A stretch of 23,054 nucleotides of DNA, from IMG/VR virus record IMGVR_UViG_3300009158_000211, positions 1 through 23,054 of that record; one strand, written 5' to 3'. The translations under genes and the position numbers were made by a program. Of the stretch, positions 1 to 6,426 are shown piece after piece (the stretch's first letter is position 1; the number at the start of each line of letters is the position of its first letter). The notes below the pieces were generated by a model that saw only the letters and a program-made list of their open reading frames with translations, did not search any database and was not told the DNA's origin. Source of the DNA: a virus.

Positions 1-162
1 GGTGAATGGCTTGCAAAGATCACCAAGGAAGCAATGGCAGCCGGGAAGGAACCTGCGCTTGCGATAGAGATCAAAGGCCACGAGGATCCTGTTTTGGAGG
101 CTCATTGGGTGGCTATTCCTATGAGCGTGTTCAAGCGTTTGTTTGACAAAGACGATGAATAG
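1..162 (+). CDS. 3' end of a hypothetical protein, possibly a phage resolvase-like nuclease (5' truncated)
   Basis: The window opens inside this gene. The last 53 codons are open in frame 1 and end at a TAG at 160-162. The visible tail has a Trp-Leu-x-Lys-Ile helix, then Glu-Ala-x-x-Ala-Gly-Lys-Glu-Pro-Ala-Leu, a short beta strand (AIEIKG), and a closing helix rich in Lys and Asp. An 'EA..AGK.P.L..+F' pattern followed by a strand with Trp-Val is, from memory, seen in small phage nucleases annotated as Holliday junction resolvases. The neighbouring RecB-like and RuvC-like nucleases make that reading plausible. No catalytic residues are visible in the fragment, so the function is a weak inference; the reading frame itself is well supported. 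Confidence 0.6.
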   Translation, partial: GEWLAKITKEAMAAGKEPALAIEIKGHEDPVLEAHWVAIPMSVFKRLFDKDDE

Positions 163-244
163 GTTACTGTATGGTGCATACAGATTGATGTGGCAGTTGT
201 TTCTGCGCCGTTTGACGGTGTGGCTTTTAGGAGGAGAGGTTCCG

Positions 245-625
245 ATGTTGGCGATTACATTGACAGATACAGAAGCGTATGGGTTGTTGCGGAAGCGTTG
301 CAAGGCATTGTCCCGGCGCATGGCGAACTGCCCGTATGAGATTGGCAGCACCATTGTTGCTCGCGTGCGGGAGGGCGAGAACACGCGCCCGTATGCCTTG
401 TTGACAGTCAAGACTATCAGGGCTATGACTGCGGGTGAGGTCACGGAGGACTTGGCCAAGGGCGAAGGGTTTAGCGGCCTGCCCGCTTGGACGATCAACC
501 AAACGAGCCTTTACGGTGCGGGTTCGGCTGATGCGTCTATTGTTCGTATCGGGTTCGATGTTGAACGGATGTTGACGGAACAGCCAAAAGTGGAGGTTGA
601 TAATGTTGGGTCGGATAATCGCTGA
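245..625 (+). CDS. Small protein with possible ASCH/PUA-like fold
   Basis: This start encodes 126 residues. The ATG at 245 is preceded by AGGAGGAGAG at 229-238, the best ribosome binding site nearby. In-frame ATGs at 155 and 188 and a possible start at 143 would add an N-terminus rich in Leu, Trp and Arg, but they lack a comparable site. The middle reads as beta strands (STIVARVREG, ALLTVKTIRAMTAGEV), then Thr-Glu-Asp-Leu-Ala-x-Gly-Glu-Gly-Phe-Ser-Gly. That 'eA..eGF.g' turn after a strand with Ile-Arg is typical of ASCH domains, which are RNA- or nucleotide-binding PUA relatives common in phages. The 3' end overlaps the next start by 23 bases, suggesting translational coupling. The frame is fairly sure, the domain is a tentative reading, and the cellular role is unknown. 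Confidence 0.6.
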   Translation: MLAITLTDTEAYGLLRKRCKALSRRMANCPYEIGSTIVARVREGENTRPYALLTVKTIRAMTAGEVTEDLAKGEGFSGLPAWTINQTSLYGAGSADASIVRIGFDVERMLTEQPKVEVDNVGSDNR

Positions 626-1487
626 ACAGAATAAACCGCGTGTCGTTCATGCGGGGTCGAAGAAGTTACGGGATGCGTTGCGGGTTGGCCTAGAACGGGC
701 TGCGAATCCTGCCCCTCCGAAGCCGGGCGATTGGATGCGTGCATCGGGCTTGCCGAGGCTTTGCCCCCGTATGTACGCGCTCGCAATGCAGAATGCGTTT
801 AGCCTAGACCTTGAAGTTGACGCAGACTTGGGTTGGACTTTCGGCATTGGCACGGCCATGCACAGGCAGTTTCAAGAAGAGTTCCTGCGAAGCCTTCCTG
901 CGGGCGTGTTCCAAGGGTGGTGGCGCAATCGTGCAACGGGCTATGTGTCGAAGGGCGATAGCCTACCGTTCGGTCACAACGGCGAATGCTTGGCGCACAG
1001 TTGGGCTCCTATGCCTAGCGGTGACAGCGACGACTACGAGTATGTGGAGTTGTCGTTCCGCAACGAAGCGTTCCGTATCACGGGCCACTGTGACGGTGTG
1101 CTAGTGTGGCCGGGCGAGGACCCCGAAATCTTTGAGTTGAAGACTATCAACGAAACGGGCTTTGCGCGTGTAGACCCCGACAATGGCGGCTCGCCAAAGG
1201 CAGAACACGTGCTGCAAGCGCAGGCGTATCTGTGGTTTAGCGGGCTGAAGCGGGCGCGGATCGTCTACTTTTGCAAGCGTTTCGGGCGGTTTGACGAGAT
1301 GCTTTGCGAGCATGAGATCTTGCGCGACGAGGCTATTATCGAGAGCATCAAAGCAACCTTGCTTGAGACGGTGAAGGCGTTGGACGAAGGCCACAAGCCT
1401 GCCCGACTGACCGAGTGCCGTGGCAAGGGCAGCGAACGGGCCAAGTATTGCCCCGCGAAGGTCGCGTGCTTTACGCCATCGGCCTAG
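603..1487 (+). CDS. PD-(D/E)XK nuclease of the Cas4/RecB exonuclease type, with putative Fe-S cysteines
   Basis: This encodes 294 residues from ATG 603, preceded by GGAGGT at 592-597. The nuclease signature is complete: a His in GTAMHRQF (H87), Asp in GHCDG (D164), Glu-Leu-Lys (E178, K180), then a helix EHVLQAQAY with the Gln and Tyr (about Q206 and Y209) usual in RecB and Cas4 nucleases. Four cysteines are placed as in Cas4 and AddB Fe-S nucleases: one before the core (C54, in RLCPR) and three at the C-terminus (C272, C283, C289). Known members degrade DNA ends, and phage members are thought to act in recombination or replication. The Fe-S cluster is inferred from cysteine placement only. 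The gene sits in a coupled set with a RuvC-like resolvase, which points to DNA recombination or removal of branches before packaging. Family assignment is confident; the in vivo role is inferred. Confidence 0.88.
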   Translation: MLGRIIAEQNKPRVVHAGSKKLRDALRVGLERAANPAPPKPGDWMRASGLPRLCPRMYALAMQNAFSLDLEVDADLGWTFGIGTAMHRQFQEEFLRSLPAGVFQGWWRNRATGYVSKGDSLPFGHNGECLAHSWAPMPSGDSDDYEYVELSFRNEAFRITGHCDGVLVWPGEDPEIFELKTINETGFARVDPDNGGSPKAEHVLQAQAYLWFSGLKRARIVYFCKRFGRFDEMLCEHEILRDEAIIESIKATLLETVKALDEGHKPARLTECRGKGSERAKYCPAKVACFTPSA

Positions 1488-1984
1488 ACCTATCGCTCCG
1501 CAACACCGGGTTGGCGGTAGTCCGTGGAGACGGCACTATCGTCAAGGTCTGCTCGTTCGGCGCATCACTTGAGCGTGGTGCAACGATGAAGCAGAAGGTG
1601 GAGCGGTTGGTGGGCCTGACGCAGCGGATTGTTCAGGAGGTCCGGGTCTACCATGCCGAGGCGTTCGACAAGGGTGGCGAAGCGAAGGTAGCGATTGAGA
1701 ACTACGCCTTTGGTGCAAAGGGAGCGCAGAACGACTTAGGGGAGTTGCATGGCTGCGTGAAGATGCAGTTGCACTTGTCTTTGCACCTGTACCCAAAGGT
1801 GGTTTCGCCTTCGTCCTACCGGAAGATGCTGCTCGGCAAGGGCAACGCGACAAAGCAACAGTCCTACGAACACGCTCAACGGGTCTTGACAGATGCGGGT
1901 TTGACGGTTAGAAACAACGACGAAGCAGACGCTTATCTCGTCGCAGAATGGTTGCGGCGGGCAACATTGGAGGAAGTGGAATGA
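1466..1984 (+). CDS. RuvC-like Holliday junction resolvase
   Basis: This encodes 172 residues of the RNase H-fold RuvC family. The first strand carries IGLDLSLRNTG with the catalytic Asp (D8). The second acidic residue is Glu in VAIENYAFG (E78). The C-terminal acidic cluster is NNDEADAYLVA (D152, E153, D155). PSSYRK followed by GKGNATKQ matches the RuvC region that precedes the last helix. GTG 1466 was chosen because it puts the catalytic Asp about eight residues from the N-terminus, as in RuvC, with GAAGG just upstream. An in-frame ATG at 1415 would add 17 residues and deepen the overlap with the preceding nuclease to 73 bases. Such phage enzymes resolve branched DNA so that concatemers can be packaged. 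The 22-base overlap upstream and ATGA junction downstream indicate one translational unit. Confidence 0.88.
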   Translation: MLYAIGLDLSLRNTGLAVVRGDGTIVKVCSFGASLERGATMKQKVERLVGLTQRIVQEVRVYHAEAFDKGGEAKVAIENYAFGAKGAQNDLGELHGCVKMQLHLSLHLYPKVVSPSSYRKMLLGKGNATKQQSYEHAQRVLTDAGLTVRNNDEADAYLVAEWLRRATLEEVE

Positions 1985-2724
1985 GTGATAGTTTGGTAGT
2001 GATGCAGGGCGGCAAGGAGCATTCCGAAGCCCGGCAGAAGGTCCTCGACCTTCGCAACAAGGTTGAAGAATCCTATTGGGAACTTTCCAAGACCTTGAAC
2101 GAGGTCTATCAGGGTTCTTACTACATTCCGTGGGGCTATTCCTCTTGGAAGGAGTATGTCGAATCGGAGTTGCAGTTTGCGCTGCGGAAGGCGCAATACT
2201 TGGTTTCAATCCAAGATTGGTTCGGCAAGATGAAGCCCGAAGTGAAGGCTTGGGTGCAGGGGCTTGGTTGGACGAAGGCCAAGGAGTTGATCGGTATTGT
2301 GACCGACGACAACGCTGCCGATTGGAAGGCCCGCCTTGAGGGGCTGACCTACGCCGAGATGGTCGCGGAGTTGAAGGGCGGCAAGGGTGGCGACGAGACA
2401 CCGATTGACGGGAAGGCCGACCGTCCTACGGCTCCCGAAAAGCCGGGCAAGAAGGCGTTTGCGCTGTTCCCTGAGCAGGCAACGAATGTCGAGGCTGCGC
2501 TTGCGAAGGCGAAGTCGCTTGCGAACACGGATAAGGAGGGTCACGCGCTCGACCTTATCTGTTCCGATTTCCTCGCCACGAATGCTGCTGACGACGACCT
2601 GTTCGGCGTGCTGCGGCGGCTTGAGAAGTCGTCCGGGCTGCGTCTTGTGGCCTACGACAAAGAGGCAGATGCGGTTGTGTTCGGTGCCGACCTGCTTGAC
2701 GAGATTGCGGGAGACGCGGAGTAA
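1981..2724 (+). CDS. Hypothetical protein, probably DNA-binding
   Basis: This encodes 247 residues. The ATG overlaps the resolvase stop (ATGA), with GGAGG about seven bases upstream. The N-terminal half (about 15-120) contains a helix with Tyr-Trp-Glu-Leu, then WGYSSWKEYVESEL, ALRKAQYLVSIQDWF, GLGWTKAKELIGIVTDDNA and LTYAEMVAELKGG. This series of short helices, with a repeated 'W.K..EL' and 'yl.si..wf' pattern, is familiar from uncharacterised phage and bacterial proteins that look like helix-turn-helix binding modules. A Lys/Pro-rich linker (about 130-160) leads to an Ala/Asp-rich C-terminal half with no recognised motif. The gene is the last of its unit and is followed by a probable terminator. 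A function beyond likely nucleic-acid binding cannot be assigned; it could serve recombination with the upstream nucleases or act with the ParB-like protein downstream. Confidence 0.75.
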   Translation: MSDSLVVMQGGKEHSEARQKVLDLRNKVEESYWELSKTLNEVYQGSYYIPWGYSSWKEYVESELQFALRKAQYLVSIQDWFGKMKPEVKAWVQGLGWTKAKELIGIVTDDNAADWKARLEGLTYAEMVAELKGGKGGDETPIDGKADRPTAPEKPGKKAFALFPEQATNVEAALAKAKSLANTDKEGHALDLICSDFLATNAADDDLFGVLRRLEKSSGLRLVAYDKEADAVVFGADLLDEIAGDAE

Positions 2725-2742
2725 TCCGTTTCTGCCGCTTGA

Positions 2743-2789
2743 CGCTCCCGCTTGACCTAGCCACAGTCTCGCGGGGGCGTTTCGTTTTT
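2743..2789 (+). terminator. Probable rho-independent terminator
   Basis: CGCTCCCGC at 2743-2751 pairs with GCGGGGGCG at 2771-2779 in a nine-pair stem with one U-G pair, closed by a 19-base loop. The run TTTCGTTTTT follows directly at 2780-2789. It lies 18 bases after the stop of the upstream gene and just before the ribosome binding site of the next. The long loop lowers confidence; the strong GC stem and T-run support it. Confidence 0.6.
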
Positions 2790-2798
2790 GGAGGCTCG

Positions 2799-3095
2799 AT
2801 GCGGCGTTGCGAATGGTGCGGGAATGTTGGCACAGTAGTCTTTGTGCATGGACACACGCAATGCGTTCGCTGTAAGACTAACATAGCACCATGTTGTGGT
2901 GGCGAGAGTGCAATCGATTGCGCGGAGGATGAGAATGTCGTCGTTGGCGGGAGACTATGTGGAGTTGGGGATCGACCTGTTGGACGCGGCGGATTGGAAC
3001 CCGAACAAGATGAAGGACAAGGAGTTCAAGCGGCTTGTTCAGAACATCGAGGAAGGGGGCATGATCGACCCGGTACAGGTGGTTCCGAATGGTGA
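2799..3095 (+). CDS. Small zinc-ribbon protein, overlapping the ParB-like gene
   Basis: The ATG at 2799 follows GGAGG at 2790-2794. The first 36 residues are a compact putative metal site: CEWC (C4, C7), a VHGHTQC turn with H17 and H19, CVRC (C22, C25) and a PCCGGE end (C32, C33). This arrangement is common in tiny phage zinc-ribbon proteins, which often stop soon after the final Cys-Cys. Here the frame runs on to 3095, 98 codons in total, and its last 161 bases overlap the ParB-like gene out of frame. The tail beyond about residue 45 is Gly/Arg/Glu-rich and looks like incidental translation of another gene's frame. The zinc-binding part is convincing; whether the tail is made as read or the gene has lost its stop is unclear. 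It may help DNA binding or transcription, with no direct evidence. Confidence 0.6.
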   Translation: MRRCEWCGNVGTVVFVHGHTQCVRCKTNIAPCCGGESAIDCAEDENVVVGGRLCGVGDRPVGRGGLEPEQDEGQGVQAACSEHRGRGHDRPGTGGSEW

Positions 3096-3714
3096 CGGTC
3101 GGTATCGGATTATCGGAGGCCACCACCGGCACTTGGCCTGCAAGATGATCGGTTACAGCACCATTCCGTGTGTCGTGTTGACCGACCCGAAGTGGCAGGA
3201 CGAAGAGCGTCAGAAGTTGGAGACGGTTCGGCTCAACGCGATCAAGGGCAGCATGAACGGCGAGAAGATGCTCGCGCTGTATCAGGAGGTCGCTGCAAAG
3301 CACGGGGCGAGCGCAGTTGCCGACCTTATGGGCTTTGCCGACAAGGACGCGCTGCGGAAGATGATTGGCCACGCACGCAAGGCTATCCGAGATGCCGGGC
3401 TGCCCCCGGAAGCCGAGGACGAGTTGGAGGCGAAGGCGAAGGATGCCAAGAGCCTCGATAACCTGTCCGAGATAATCTATCAGATACATCAGAAGTATGG
3501 TGCAACGCTCAATCAGCACTTCATCTACTTCGATTGGGGCGGGAAGAAGAACTTGTATGTTGAGGTGAACAGCAAGGCTTTCAAGGCTATCGAGAAGATG
3601 ATGAACGAGGTTCGGAAGCGCGGGCTAGATGCGGGCGACTTCTTTGAGGCGTTGGCGAACAACTACGAAGCGGCTGTGGACTTGAACGGTGACGAAGATG
3701 CTGAAGAAGGGTAA
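2935..3714 (+). CDS. ParB-like (ParB/Srx-fold) protein
   Basis: This encodes 259 residues from ATG 2935, with GGAGG ending six bases upstream. GTG 2896 and ATG 2929 are in frame but lack a proper site. Residues 8-85 form the ParB N-terminal domain: the opening DAADWNPNKM, a helix FKRLVQNIEEGGMIDPVQV, RYRIIGGHHRHLACKMIG, then STIPCVVL. GGHHRHLA (61-68) occupies the place of the nucleotide-binding GERRxxA box of ParB, with His replacing the first Arg. A helical region follows (EKMLALYQEVAAKHG, AVADLMGFADKDALRKMI) that resembles the HTH part of ParB. ParB-fold proteins bind CTP or ATP and act in partition, nucleoid packing or modification. Phage copies beside terminase genes are common, and a role in DNA handling at packaging is suggested here. 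The domain is confident; the activity is unproven. Confidence 0.85.
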   Translation: MSSLAGDYVELGIDLLDAADWNPNKMKDKEFKRLVQNIEEGGMIDPVQVVPNGDGRYRIIGGHHRHLACKMIGYSTIPCVVLTDPKWQDEERQKLETVRLNAIKGSMNGEKMLALYQEVAAKHGASAVADLMGFADKDALRKMIGHARKAIRDAGLPPEAEDELEAKAKDAKSLDNLSEIIYQIHQKYGATLNQHFIYFDWGGKKNLYVEVNSKAFKAIEKMMNEVRKRGLDAGDFFEALANNYEAAVDLNGDEDAEEG

Positions 3715-4396
3715 CGACGACAAGCGTGACTTCCGCCGAGATAGGCCAAAGGTGCAGCAGCGGCACAAGCGGATAATGGACATAGCGGTTCAGACACGGG
3801 CCGAGATGGATAGCCGCATGAAGCATGGCTACTCTCTCCCGGACATTGCGAAGTGGTTGCAGGAAGAGCGTAGCGAATGCAACGATCTGACGCACGACAG
3901 CCTTGTGACCACGCTGTACCGCTACCGCGAGGACTTGAAGCCTATGGAGGTAGCGGAACGGCTGCTCCCTTCGGTGGTCCGGGACGCGAAGGTGGTGATC
4001 GACAAGCAGGTGGACGAGTTGGAGGAGTTGCAGAAACTTTACCACTTGCAGCGGGAGCGCATCGAGATCGGCGTTCAGTTTGAGAAGGCGAGCCGAGTGT
4101 TGAACAAGAACATGACGCAGGAAATTGCGCAGGCATCTAGCCTGTTGATGCGGCGGCATGAGATCAAGATGGACTTGGGCATGGATGGCGGGCGCAATCT
4201 TGGCACCATGATGCTACGTCCGGAGTTGGGTGCTACGGTGAGTGGGAAGTATGATGTGGACATTGTTCAGGCAGCGAATGACCCCGTGAGCCGTGGCAAG
4301 GCATTGGCGGTTGCCCGTGCGCTCGCTGCGTTGGACGGGGATGTGTTTGACATGGACTTTGAGATTGAGCCTAGCGAGAACTCGGAGCAAGAATGA
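3698..4396 (+). CDS. Putative small terminase subunit (TerS)
   Basis: This encodes 232 residues from ATG 3698; an alternative GTG lies at 3689. It overlaps the ParB-like gene by 17 bases and joins the large terminase through ATGA. The N-terminus is Lys/Arg-rich. A helix-turn-helix-like segment follows at about 40-80 (YSLPDIAKWLQEE, then a helix HDSLVTTLYRYRED). Residues about 95-150 form a heptad-rich helix (VVIDKQVDELEELQKLYHLQ), and an acidic C-terminus closes it. An N-terminal DNA-binding segment, a central oligomerising helix and a position directly before TerL are the usual traits of TerS, which recognises phage DNA and starts packaging. TerS proteins are poorly conserved, so the call rests on architecture and context. 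It could instead be an unrelated DNA-binding protein. Confidence 0.55.
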   Translation: MLKKGNDDKRDFRRDRPKVQQRHKRIMDIAVQTRAEMDSRMKHGYSLPDIAKWLQEERSECNDLTHDSLVTTLYRYREDLKPMEVAERLLPSVVRDAKVVIDKQVDELEELQKLYHLQRERIEIGVQFEKASRVLNKNMTQEIAQASSLLMRRHEIKMDLGMDGGRNLGTMMLRPELGATVSGKYDVDIVQAANDPVSRGKALAVARALAALDGDVFDMDFEIEPSENSEQE

Positions 4397-6423
4397 TTTT
4401 CAGCACAGATGGTCGTCACAGATCGGAGCGCACCAAAGGCGAGGACCGGGCGCTGCTTATGCAGCAGTTGTCCGAGTTGACCCCTGCCCAACGCAAGTTG
4501 GTGAAGGCAATGCTCGTCAGTGCAACGCAGGGTGATGGTGATCTGTTTGACTACATGAACGACAATCGTTGGCTGCGGAAGCCTGTTTCGGTGCGTCAGT
4601 TTTTGGAGGACCCCTACTACATGGGTGCGTCTAGCCAAACGCTGTATCCTCGCATCAAAGAGGACTTGATCGAAATGTTTGAGACCCCTTCAATCCGGGA
4701 AGTGGTAATGACGGGCAGCATTGGTTACGGCAAGACGACCTTTATCTCGTTCGCTGTCTGCCGATTGCTCTACGAGTTGTCCTGTCTCCGCGCTCCGCAG
4801 TCTGCCTATGGGTTGTCGCTCGGTTCGGAGATCGTGATTGCGCTTATGAGCAAGTCGCTGCACCTATCACGGCAGGTTATGAAATCGTCGGTGGACGACA
4901 AGATCAAGTTGTCTCCCTACTTTATGGAATGCTTCAAGCCGGACTTCCGCTCCGACAACACCTTCTTTCCCAACAACATCAACTTGAGCATCGGTTCGTG
5001 CTTCTCCGAGCGTATCTTGGGCATGAATGTCCTTGGCGGGGCGATGGACGAAGCGAACTTCATGGTGTCGAAGGGTCAGGTTATCGGTAAGAACGGGGGC
5101 AAGAAGGCAACAGTTGCGCAGTACGACTTGGCCGAGAAGATGTACGCATCTATCGTTCGCCGTATCAAATCCCGTTTCCTAAAGGCACCACAAGACTTGC
5201 CGGGGCTGATGATCTTGGCATCGTCGGCTGCAACGATTGACAGTTTCACGAACCGAAAGATTCGTGATTCGGCAAGTGACCCGTCCGTGTTCGTGCGCGA
5301 CTACGCAGCATGGGACGTGAAGCCGAAGCAGAACTTCAACGGCGCAAAGTTTTGGGTTCTGATTGGGAACAGCGCGGTTCACAGCCGGGTGATCAAGGAC
5401 AAGGCCGAGGCAGACGGGATTGACCGTGGTTGGTTGGAAGAGCAGGAGTGCCGCATCATCGAGGTGCCTATCGAATACTACGACGACTTTGACCGCGACT
5501 TGGAGAACGGCATACGCGACATAGCGGGTATCAGTACGCACGCGATCTCGGCGTTTATCAACCGCATTGGTCGGATTGAAGAATGCGTGAACAATGAAAT
5601 GCAGCATCCGTTTGAGTCGATGGAATACGACTACGGTAGTGGTGCAGGCTTTGTTTGGCCTGCGCTGTGTAGGAAGGGTGAGCGGAAACTATCGGGGGGC
5701 TACAAAGAGGTCTTTTGGCAACCGCTTCGGAATCCCAAGACGGCTCGCCATGTTCACATTGACCCTTCGCTATCGGGAGACAGCACCGGGATTGCTATGG
5801 GCCACATTGATCGGTGGGTGGAAGTCGTCCGTCGCGGCCCTGACGGTGAAGAATACACCGATGTTGCACCATACATTGTTATCGACTTGATGCTGCGTGT
5901 GAACCCCCCGCAAGGCGAGCAGATCTTCCTGCCCGACATTCGGCGTATGGTCTACGAGTTGATGGAACACGGCTTCCACCTATCCGGGTTCTCCTGTGAC
6001 AGTTACCAATCTGCGGAGATGATTCAGCAGATGAAGGCGCACGGGGTTCAGTCCGAAGTGGTGTCGGTGGATAGGTCGATGGACGCTTATGATGCGTTGA
6101 AGTCGGCGCTGTACGAGCGGCGGATTGAGTTCTACCGCTACGATCCGTTCGTCACAGAGTTGAGGACCTTGGAGTATGACAAGGTTCGCGGCAAGGTAGA
6201 CCACCCGGTTGCAGGCACCAAGGATGTTGCCGATGCCGTGGCAGGCATGGTCTATGCCCTTGTCAAAGGCGCAAGATTGAGTAATGTTGTGATGCCCGAC
6301 CTCGACCTCGAAACAAGGGATAGCGACAGTTGGGTGAGCAATAAGATTATGGTGCCGCAAGGCTCGATGCAATCAATTGCGCAGGACTTGTCGGGTATGC
6401 CGTTGCCGTTCATTATGGGTTAG
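4393..6423 (+). CDS. terL: Terminase large subunit (packaging ATPase and nuclease)
   Basis: This encodes 676 residues with both TerL halves intact. ATPase: Walker A GSIGYGKTT at about 108-116, and Walker B in GGAMDEANF with Asp219 and catalytic Glu220. Nuclease (RNase H-like): first Asp in HIDPSLSGDSTG (D457), second in FSCDSY (D536), and the last acidic pair in GTKDVADAVAG (D611, D614). TerL forms the motor on the portal, pumps DNA into the prohead and cuts the concatemer. The length is longer than T4 gp17 (610) but within the range for large myoviruses. The start overlaps the preceding stop (ATGA), so it should be translated in coupling with the putative TerS, and the portal gene follows after three bases. 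The assignment is firm. Confidence 0.96.
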   Translation: MIFSTDGRHRSERTKGEDRALLMQQLSELTPAQRKLVKAMLVSATQGDGDLFDYMNDNRWLRKPVSVRQFLEDPYYMGASSQTLYPRIKEDLIEMFETPSIREVVMTGSIGYGKTTFISFAVCRLLYELSCLRAPQSAYGLSLGSEIVIALMSKSLHLSRQVMKSSVDDKIKLSPYFMECFKPDFRSDNTFFPNNINLSIGSCFSERILGMNVLGGAMDEANFMVSKGQVIGKNGGKKATVAQYDLAEKMYASIVRRIKSRFLKAPQDLPGLMILASSAATIDSFTNRKIRDSASDPSVFVRDYAAWDVKPKQNFNGAKFWVLIGNSAVHSRVIKDKAEADGIDRGWLEEQECRIIEVPIEYYDDFDRDLENGIRDIAGISTHAISAFINRIGRIEECVNNEMQHPFESMEYDYGSGAGFVWPALCRKGERKLSGGYKEVFWQPLRNPKTARHVHIDPSLSGDSTGIAMGHIDRWVEVVRRGPDGEEYTDVAPYIVIDLMLRVNPPQGEQIFLPDIRRMVYELMEHGFHLSGFSCDSYQSAEMIQQMKAHGVQSEVVSVDRSMDAYDALKSALYERRIEFYRYDPFVTELRTLEYDKVRGKVDHPVAGTKDVADAVAGMVYALVKGARLSNVVMPDLDLETRDSDSWVSNKIMVPQGSMQSIAQDLSGMPLPFIMG

Positions 6424-6426
6424 TCA

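Noticed and set aside
143-244. N-terminal extension of the possible ASCH-domain gene, hydrophobic and Arg-rich
   Set aside because: The extension lacks a good ribosome binding site and would overlap the preceding gene, while AGGAGGAGAG sits correctly before ATG 245.
2736-2760. Two TTGAC boxes as -35 elements before the zinc-ribbon gene
   Set aside because: No acceptable -10 box lies 16-18 bases downstream, and the second copy falls in the loop of the probable terminator.
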